DNA from: Pyrenopolyporus hunteri
Lineage: Eukaryota; Ascomycota; Sordariomycetes; Xylariales; Hypoxylaceae
Assembly (NCBI GenBank): GCA_902806595.1
Contig: CADCXC010000009.1
Span: 930,001 to 994,000, forward strand
Reading direction: 5' to 3'
DNA: 64,000 nucleotides
A program made the translations under genes and the position numbers. This document shows, in pieces, positions 57,419 to 64,000 of this stretch (the stretch's first letter is position 1; every line of letters begins with the position of its first letter). The notes under the pieces were generated by a model. It worked only from the letters and a program-made list of their open reading frames with translations, was not told the DNA's origin and searched no databases.

Positions 57419-60400
57419 TTAGATTTTCTGATAGAATAATAGGTAAGCGACCTTGTTATCCTTGATGCTGTCTTTAATCTGCTTTCCTTTGGGATTTGTG
57501 GCGGTATTCGATACTCCATTAACCACAGAGCTCCATTTTTTGGCCCCGTTAACTGGGGCGCTGACCTTATTCCAGCCCCCATCGTCTCCAGCTTCGTCGT
57601 CTCCGATCCCTTCGAATCTGTTTCCAGAAGCACTCATAACACTGTCCTTCTTGTCAACACGGGTTGTCGTTTTAGGGCTGTCGTCTTCAACACCACCCTC
57701 AGCGACATCCTCGCTCCTGACTCGTCGGATGACTGTGTCGTCCATCCGGATCCATTCGCGGCCATCCTGACGTCTGAGGTCGACGGTGTAGTGTCCACCG
57801 CTTGCATTCTTGCCGTGGTGGTAAACAGCGGCGATTAATCGGTACTTAGGGAAACCCGAGCCTTCCGCAATGAGAGCGTTCCTCTTCTGTCGCGAAAAGA
57901 CCTCCTTGGGGAGCTCAAGCTCGAGTGGGTATCCGACCTTCTTCCAGATCTTAACGGTACCGGTACCTTCGGTGTCGAATTGGAAACGCTTCAGATGTAG
58001 GATGAGAACTGGTGGCAAAGACTCGATGAGGACTTGTTTTGTGGCTGGCGCGTCCTTTCCCCTTGGGGACCCGAAGTCGCCGTGCAGAGGCTCGGGCCTA
58101 GTAAGCCCTATCAATGCATCAACAATATTATGCACTTGGGGGGAGCCGATGTCTAGCTGAAGAGGTTGGAAGGGCTCCAAAGTTACGGAATCTTTCAGGC
58201 CCTGGACCTTCAATTCGGACCTTAACTGTCCGCCGAATACCTTAGTGATAGGAGACGAAGTAATGGGATGTCCAGAGGAGCGAGTGATAGTAGCGCGCTG
58301 GCGAGGCCCTACTTCTAGCCAATCATTGGCGTCCGGTGTGCTGGTAGGGGAAGATGCAGAAGGAGTGGCGGTTAACGAGTTTGCAGCCGTAGTGACGGCT
58401 GATGAGTCGGGCAGGTTACGCATTACGTGGGCGCATTCGTCGTGGAGTGCCTCCAAAAGGAACCCCAGGAACTCTTCAGCATCCTGCTGGTGCCCACGCT
58501 AGATTCTCGTTAGATGGTTGCAATATGAGTGCAGAGAGAACAGCTTACCCTCATGCTAGCAAATCTAGGTAGCTTCCTTATGGCTTCGTAGACAAACTCA
58601 GGAGTAAAAGGCTCTCCGTATTGTTCGAGTTCTTCGCTCTTTAGCCTCCGCCGAAGTAGTTCAGCAGAATCCGCGGAATCAATCACCTTGTATTCGCGCA
58701 TGAACATAATCCTGACATCAAAAATTTATTAGACTCTTCGTCCATAATCAACTGCGGGGACGCTTCAAGAAAACTCACATCGCGTCAATTAAAGGCGTCT
58801 CGCTTTTGAAACTATGCGCCGCTTTCTTGCTAACCTGATCCAAGAAATCATAGAATGGAATACAGAAAATCAAAACTTGTAAAACCTGAATGTTGTTAGT
58901 CAAAGGCTGGGACGGACTAGGACACCGTGACCTACGGAATTCATATAGCACATGTTCCCGGGGTTGATTAGACCCCTAGGCTCAAGAAAGGAAACTTTCT
59001 CACCACCATTCACTAGGTAACCCCGGAGAGCCTCAGCTAGAGAACTGGTGTTTGACTTTGTGAAACTGCCAACGCCCACACCCCCGTTACTCGGAATCGT
59101 ACCATCAGAGGCGACGCCGGCCGCCGAAGTGCTGGAGCCCGCGGATGCTGCGCCGGTGGCACCGGCCGGAGAGGGAGTGGTAGGCGTCGTACGCGCAAAT
59201 AATCCAGTCCAGAGTTTTGGAGCATTTTTGACGGGAACAGGGGTTGGTTCGGGTTTTGCTTCGGCTTGAGGAGCTTCCGAGGGCGCTCCCGTAACTCCAG
59301 CAGGTTTCTCTGCTATCGCCTGCTCTGTGGTTTGTTTATCCTCCGTTGGCTTGACGTCAGTACTAGGTACAATAGCCTCCTTAGGACCTGCTTTGGGAAT
59401 CGCGGGGAGGATAGGAACGGCTGGTATAGCCGCGCGAGAGGCGCTCTTCTGGTGTTTGCTAGGAGTAGCAGATGTAGCTGTAGTATGTTGGGTCGCCTGA
59501 ACAGCCTGAGCCGAAGACGAAGCCGGTTGCGTAGTCTCGGTCGACGGAGCTTCGGGTTGTATTGATGATCCAGTGTTGGCGCTAACCGAAACGACGGACT
59601 TGAGGGTAGGGGTCTCAGGTAAGGATGCATTTGCCTCCTCGTGAGACACAGTTCCAGATTCGGCACCCTTAATCTGGTTCGAAGGTAACTCAATATGTTC
59701 GGCGTTGGGTATTTGAGCCCGTCTTCTTCTCCTAGATCGAGCAGACTTCGTAGGAAACGGTAGATCGGGCCGTGACAACCAGGGCAACTAGAATGAATGC
59801 GTTAGGTTGAGCATCGGATGACTGCAGAGCGCTCCATGACTTACCGGAGGCCTAAAAGGCGACTGACTAGGCCGCAGTTCGATATCTGGCGTGGCGGGGG
59901 CGAGGTCTTGGTTATGTGGCGTGGGAGGCGTCAGCGGAGCTGGGTGGACTTGGGATGAATGCGACGAGGAAGGAGTCTCGGGTACTGATACGGGCACGGG
60001 TTGGGGTGGTGCTGCTACAGCATAAGGGGGAGGGGTTGAAAGGGCTGGTGAGGGTTGTTGTGGTGGTGGAGGTGGTCGGGTATAGGGCTGAGGGGGAGGT
60101 TGCATGCTCGAAGATACGATAGGGGCGTATTGCTGTTGGTGAATCGCGGGAGGGGACCGCTGAGGATATTGGCTGTATTGCATGTATGCTGCGTTGGCCA
60201 TGGCATTGTTCTGGTAGTGATGCTGAACTTGAGGATAGTAGGTCTGGGGATAGTGGGCCATGTAGCCGGCATGATATATGGGATTGACATGGTGTTGTTG
60301 TTGATGGTGATGGTGATGGTACTGGTGATGGGACTGGTACGGAGGGGGCTGCTGCCGCCGTCTCCCAGGTCCCGGGCCCGGTCCCATATCGACTTGTCCT

Positions 60401-60471
60401 CGCGCTACAACCGGTCCTCCGCCAACAACTCCTGGCATAGGCTGCCCAGCCGGCAGATGACTACCGTTCAT
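57419..60471 (-). CDS. Ubiquitin carboxyl-terminal hydrolase, Ubp3/USP10 type
   Basis: Cysteine protease that removes ubiquitin; Ubp3/USP10 with its Bre5/G3BP partner acts in vesicle transport, ribophagy and stress granules. Five exons: 59845-60471, 58936-59787, 58779-58885, 58549-58711 and 57419-58498. Introns 59788-59844, 58886-58935, 58712-58778 and 58499-58548 are all GT...AG and keep frame. The product is 942 aa. The first 210 residues are Pro/Gln/His-rich and the next 240 are Ser/Thr/Ala-rich linker. The USP domain opens GLINPGNMCYMNS with catalytic Cys489, which sits at the exon 2 end. QQDAEEFLGFLLEALHDE, LPPVLILHLKRFQFD and SGGHYTVDL (catalytic His819) follow, with WIRMDDT supplying the third catalytic residue. 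The Pro in place of the more usual Thr after GLIN is noted. It ends AYLLFYQKI, as the family does. Confidence 0.93.
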
Positions 60472-60604
60472 CTTGCCGGCTTGGGATTGCTGAAGCAGTG
60501 GCTATCCACTGCCTCCGCGACCGGTATTGTCGCCGATACGCGAATCGAAGTTCGATTGACAGGGACGCAAGGAACGGATAAGCCAAGGTCGTTGTTGTTG
60601 TTAT

Positions 60605-60639
<35 letters not shown>

Positions 60640-61603
60640 TTGTTTGCTTGGTGGCAGCGCGTGGAGTAGTAGAGGCAGGTGGCAGTCAAGCCTCAGGTTG
60701 TGTTATCAGCTCCGATCCACTTCCGCAGCCGAGAGAGACGACGGAAACAAGTGGCACTGCCTCATAAAAAGAAACTCGAGAAAGTGAATCGAGTTCGGAA
60801 TAATTATGGCCCCAAGTGGATGCGCGGCGTCAAAGAGTATCTTAGGTTATCGAGCCCGAGGGTGCGGTATGGCCCAAATGTTTTGCGCGTTGAGATGGCA
60901 GCAGTTGGTCAGGATATGGTCAATCGAGAAGAACGGCAATAATTTGTTTTCTGACTTTTTCGAAAGTTTTCGGACCCTTTGAGATTGCATGGTTAGGTAC
61001 CTACCAGATGGGAAGGAACCCATCTACTAGGTCATACGCCAGCCACAGCACAGCGCACTAGCCACATGCGTCGGACCCTATTTCCGCGCGTATAGGGTAA
61101 CCGTGCGGTAGATGTTAGGTAAGCGCATTAGACCTAACTTTGTGGTAACACTGACATGTACATATTGTACCATATGTACCACCCCCCAGCCGTATAACTA
61201 CCTACCGTAGTTACATACATGTGTTCGCGGTAAATCTTCTGGGGTTTAACATTCAAACCATTTATAGATTATTTATGATTTTAGCCCCGAGAGTATTTCG
61301 ACCGTCCATGCCAATTGAGGTGGAAATAAAAAGGGATAAGCTATCATTAAGGTATAACAGACGATATTCGCAGCAATAAAGACATTTATATACTAATAAT
61401 CCCCCGGTTGTAATTTCGCTGTTCGTGTATATAAGCTCGATGAGAAACGCCCACTGCCACCAACTCCAGCATGTCATGTCAACAATGTGTTACAGACGCC
61501 TACCAAGATATGCTCCACGCCCTTGAACTAGTCGCTAGCAAACATGAGATGAATTTCAAGGTTGCCCCTGTGTCATCCCCGAAGTCTATAAACGAAAGGG
61601 AGA
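60472..61603. promoter_or_regulatory. 5' region of the ubiquitin protease gene and 3' side of the Sae2-type gene
   Basis: 1.13 kb holding the leader of the minus-strand protease, including a triplet repeat at about 60590-60655 (listed separately). No convincing gene is seen; an 87-codon plus frame at 60679-60942 is basic but has no family look. Confidence 0.4.
60590..60655. repeat. GCT/CAG and GTT/CAA triplet repeat
   Basis: On the plus strand, about five gtt/att units are followed by about nine uninterrupted gct units and then gtt units. It lies about 120-185 bp upstream of the protease start, in its presumed 5' leader, and would appear as CAA/CAG in the mRNA. Length polymorphism is likely. 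Confidence 0.8.
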
Positions 61604-64000
61604 TTATTCATCTCTGAAGAGCCATCTTCCACCTGGCCGCATAGCTTCTCGATATCTCTCGTCGACTATCCGGCGTGCTGCCCTAGCCGCCTCCTCTTTA
61701 TCACGTTGCTCCTCTTGGGTACTTGGAAAATCTGCCCGCCAGAAACCTACAGGAGACGCAGCGCGATGGAATCTATGGCGGTGTTTGCCGTGCTCGTTGG
61801 CAAGTTCTCGCGTCTTAGCCTCGACCCATAATTCTTCCTTCTCCGGTTTGGTCATGGTCGATAGTTTCCAGGCCTCATCGCCCAGATGTTTTTCCAATAG
61901 TACTTGGAACTCAGCTTGACTAGTTAGGGGACGTTTAGCACGCGCTTGTAGTCGGAATGTCTGGCCACAGCAGCCCTCTTGGACGCAGCCCTCTAAGCTA
62001 GCCCGTTCATCCCTGTTCCGAACAACGTCGGTGAAGGCATAATCATAACCTTCGTTGACGTTAGGGTTAATCTTGAAATCGCTTAGACTAAGTTCGGACT
62101 TAGGGCGTTCTCGTAAACGCCGAGCATCAGTAGTTACGTTATCCGCTGTTCCATTATCAAGGGTCCGTGCGACCCCTAAGCTCCCAGGAATTTGCTTTTT
62201 GCTTGGCGCCTCCGAAGCTCCATCGGATTGGAATGGCTTATTAGTTTTCTTCGTACTATTCTTGTTGAAAGGTAGTTCACGCCTCTCTGGGGCTTGGAAC
62301 GCTAGATTTCTCGAGCCTCGAGCACGATCTAGTGGTGTGCCGAATAATGATGTAATATTGTCGTGTCCTGGTGAAGGTGTATTAAGAAGTGTTTGTAGGC
62401 GACCTGTTTTCGCCCTTTTCGTGGAGGGTTTGGGAGTTCCGTCCAGATCGCTGTCTCCCATAGTATTAGCCATACCGCTCCGTTTAGACGGCAGTTCCTT
62501 TTCTTTTGTCAAGCGATTTACCCCAAGCCCCTGCCGTAACATGATATTATGGTCTAACGCTCTCAGTGTAGAACGAGTTTCCTGGGCTTGTAGAGACAGT
62601 GCCACTCTACTAACGTCGACGATCGCGCTTTTAGGGCTCCCATCCAATCGTAGCCGGGAACGGGAATGGCTCCGCTTTTCAGAGCCGTGCGTTATATCGT
62701 CTTCCCACTCAGCAGGTAGCCGGCCATCGTCGGTATGCAGCCGAGGAATCCTAACCGAACCCCCAACGGGCGCATTTTCAAGTTCGAGGAGGGTTCTATT
62801 GCGCTTCCTTGGTGTAACCACTATGCCTCCTTCAGTATCAAAATCGATACTCTCGTGGGGCATAAAATGAGGTCGTTCGTCAGTAATCAGTGGGTCGGAA
62901 CCATCTTCTGTCTTTACTTTAGCGGAAGCTCCGATATTCTCCTTCTGGTCGTCGTGCTTCCTTTTGCGTAGACAGCGCTCCGACACCACGAATGGGGTGT
63001 CTGACGACGGCTCGTTCTTGACAAGGACTTCTGTCGACTGTGTATTACGGTCCTGAGGTAGAGGCGGCAATGAATACGACTCTCCGTCTTCGGTACTAAT
63101 ACGACTCATCGGGTTCGGCACGTCGTTCTTTTGGTCAATGTGCAGACCGCTCTCCGATTCAGTCGAGGTTGGCGAGGCTGTGCTTCGAAGAGAATCGTGG
63201 TCGGTACTACCAGAAGTAATAGGTGGCCATATTAATGGAGTTTCTCTCGAGACAGGATCAGGTCTTACAGAGTCGGCCTCGTTGGGATCCTTGGAAGCGA
63301 CATGTTCATGAGCGACCACCTGAGGTTCGCTCGCAGGCGAAGCAGAGGTGCCAGGAGAAAATTTTCTACCGAAAGGCTCGGAGGTTGTTATCGCCCCCTC
63401 CAACTTAGCTTCTAGTTTCTTGATTATCCGACTGCGCTTTTGACATAGTTCGCTCAACTGGTTTGCATGATCCATCCATCGATTATAGGCCCTCGTCTTA
63501 TCCCGAAGTCGCTCGTTCAATTTCGCATGAGCATCCTCGAGCTCCGAATACTTCCTAAGCAGTTTCATATAATTCCCCTCTAGTTTATGGCATTCTTCCC
63601 TAAGCTCGGCGACGTTCATTCCACTAAGGGCCGATTTGCCGGGATTGGTAGATAACCTGGAATTTGAAACTTGGTTCACAGACCTAGGTGCAAGAGGACT
63701 CCGAAAAGCCCTGACATCGTCGCAGGTACCCGTGCGGCTTACAATTGGGTTTTCCGTATGATGTAGGTCCTTAAGAGCCTGAAGTTCCGTCTTTAGCGAG
63801 ATAGCGTCTTCTTTCCAGCGGTCCGCATCAGAGGCCTTGCCCTTCCAGCTTTCGAGCTCGGCGGAAAGCCGCGCGTTCTCCTCTATATACGATTTGAGAC
63901 CTGCATTGTAAATCAGTATTTCCACCGGCATTGAGGTGCGAATTAGGTTGCACAAACTTGCGCCAAGGTCGTTGTCAATTTGATCACAGGCTTCAGCTAA
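61604..64000 (-). CDS. DNA endonuclease activator Sae2/Ctp1/CtIP-type (5' end beyond the window)
   Basis: Cofactor that stimulates the Mre11 complex to start resection of DNA double-strand breaks. The frame is open from the stop at 61604-61606 up to the window edge, so the start lies past 64000; at least 798 codons are present. The N-terminal part visible here has coiled-coil helices (ENARLSAELESWKGKASDAD and LRKYSELEDAHAKLNERL). The long middle is Ser/Thr/Pro-rich and probably disordered and phosphorylated. The C-terminal domain is diagnostic: a Cys pair in LEGCVQEGCCGQ, then RPLTSQAEFQVLLEKHLGDEAW, then HGKHRHRFHRAASPVGFWRADFP, the CtIP/Ctp1 RHR-type DNA-binding block. I see no intron in this part. 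Confidence 0.9.
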   Translation of the reverse strand, partial: LAEACDQIDNDLGASLCNLIRTSMPVEILIYNAGLKSYIEENARLSAELESWKGKASDADRWKEDAISLKTELQALKDLHHTENPIVSRTGTCDDVRAFRSPLAPRSVNQVSNSRLSTNPGKSALSGMNVAELREECHKLEGNYMKLLRKYSELEDAHAKLNERLRDKTRAYNRWMDHANQLSELCQKRSRIIKKLEAKLEGAITTSEPFGRKFSPGTSASPASEPQVVAHEHVASKDPNEADSVRPDPVSRETPLIWPPITSGSTDHDSLRSTASPTSTESESGLHIDQKNDVPNPMSRISTEDGESYSLPPLPQDRNTQSTEVLVKNEPSSDTPFVVSERCLRKRKHDDQKENIGASAKVKTEDGSDPLITDERPHFMPHESIDFDTEGGIVVTPRKRNRTLLELENAPVGGSVRIPRLHTDDGRLPAEWEDDITHGSEKRSHSRSRLRLDGSPKSAIVDVSRVALSLQAQETRSTLRALDHNIMLRQGLGVNRLTKEKELPSKRSGMANTMGDSDLDGTPKPSTKRAKTGRLQTLLNTPSPGHDNITSLFGTPLDRARGSRNLAFQAPERRELPFNKNSTKKTNKPFQSDGASEAPSKKQIPGSLGVARTLDNGTADNVTTDARRLRERPKSELSLSDFKINPNVNEGYDYAFTDVVRNRDERASLEGCVQEGCCGQTFRLQARAKRPLTSQAEFQVLLEKHLGDEAWKLSTMTKPEKEELWVEAKTRELANEHGKHRHRFHRAASPVGFWRADFPSTQEEQRDKEEAARAARRIVDERYREAMRPGGRWLFRDE

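Noticed and set aside
60468..60689. A minus-strand frame whose TGA overlaps the ATG of the ubiquitin protease (ATGA), looking like a translational-coupling uORF with Ser/Asn runs
   Set aside because: The frame contains no ATG; it opens only from a TTG. Its Ser/Asn runs come from the triplet repeat.
62055..62870. 271-codon plus-strand frame opposite the Sae2-type gene
   Set aside because: It is an antisense shadow; the minus strand carries the conserved protein.
1..64000. CRISPR array, prophage or bacterial operon structure
   Set aside because: No regularly spaced identical repeats, Shine-Dalgarno-led operons or phage genes are present; spliceosomal introns show a fungal nuclear origin.

Overview
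The window reads as nuclear DNA of a filamentous ascomycete (Pezizomycotina, most likely Sordariomycetes). Genes carry short introns of about 50-140 nt with GTAAGT/GTATGT-type donors and CAG/TAG acceptors. The recognisable proteins (Mic12, MRPL8, Utp25, eIF3f, ORM, a Ubp3/USP10-type deubiquitinase, a Sae2/CtIP-type protein) are of the ascomycete type, and RTA1, anion:cation-symporter MFS and ABM proteins are typical of filamentous fungi. Intergenic DNA is full of CCTA/TAGG-type tracts such as cctaggtaggtacc. I suspect a Xylariales-like genome from that habit, but the sequence does not settle the order.

Layout. 0.5-8.6 kb is a compact housekeeping block: eIF3f (-), UTP25 (+), mitochondrial L17/MRPL8 (-), MIC12 (+) and a His/Ser/Cys-rich protein of unknown function (+). 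10.4-14.2 kb holds one large conserved fungal gene (-) of 1249 codons before the stop; its N-terminal part looks like a histone-fold pair and its C-terminal tail repeats a short motif four times. 14.2-25.5 kb is an 11.3-kb stretch with no convincing gene. 25.5-38.6 kb is an accessory block: a seven-TM RTA1-type protein, a cytochrome P450, a possible small ORF, an HPP-family membrane protein, a small Cys-rich protein, an MFS transporter and an ABM-fold protein whose splice junction is doubtful. 40.8-44.6 kb has an Asn-Pro-repeat protein encoded over telomere-like DNA and a five-knuckle Air1/2-like zinc-knuckle protein. 46.4-50.9 kb has an ORM sphingolipid regulator, a small secreted, possibly GPI-anchored protein and a class I SAM O-methyltransferase. 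53.4-56.8 kb has two unrecognised proteins. 57.4-64 kb has a Ubp3/USP10-type ubiquitin protease and the 3' part of a Sae2/CtIP-type DNA-end resection protein that runs off the window.

How the genes fit together. The housekeeping genes cover translation initiation, ribosome biogenesis, mitochondrial ribosome and cristae, RNA surveillance, sphingolipid homeostasis, deubiquitination and DNA repair, and share no pathway. The RTA1/P450/HPP/MFS/ABM stretch looks like a loose xenobiotic or small-molecule block, but it has no backbone synthase and no transcription factor, so I do not call it a biosynthetic cluster. Exon joins were worked out by eye from reading frame, splice consensus and family conservation. 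All introns quoted keep frame except the one in the ABM gene.
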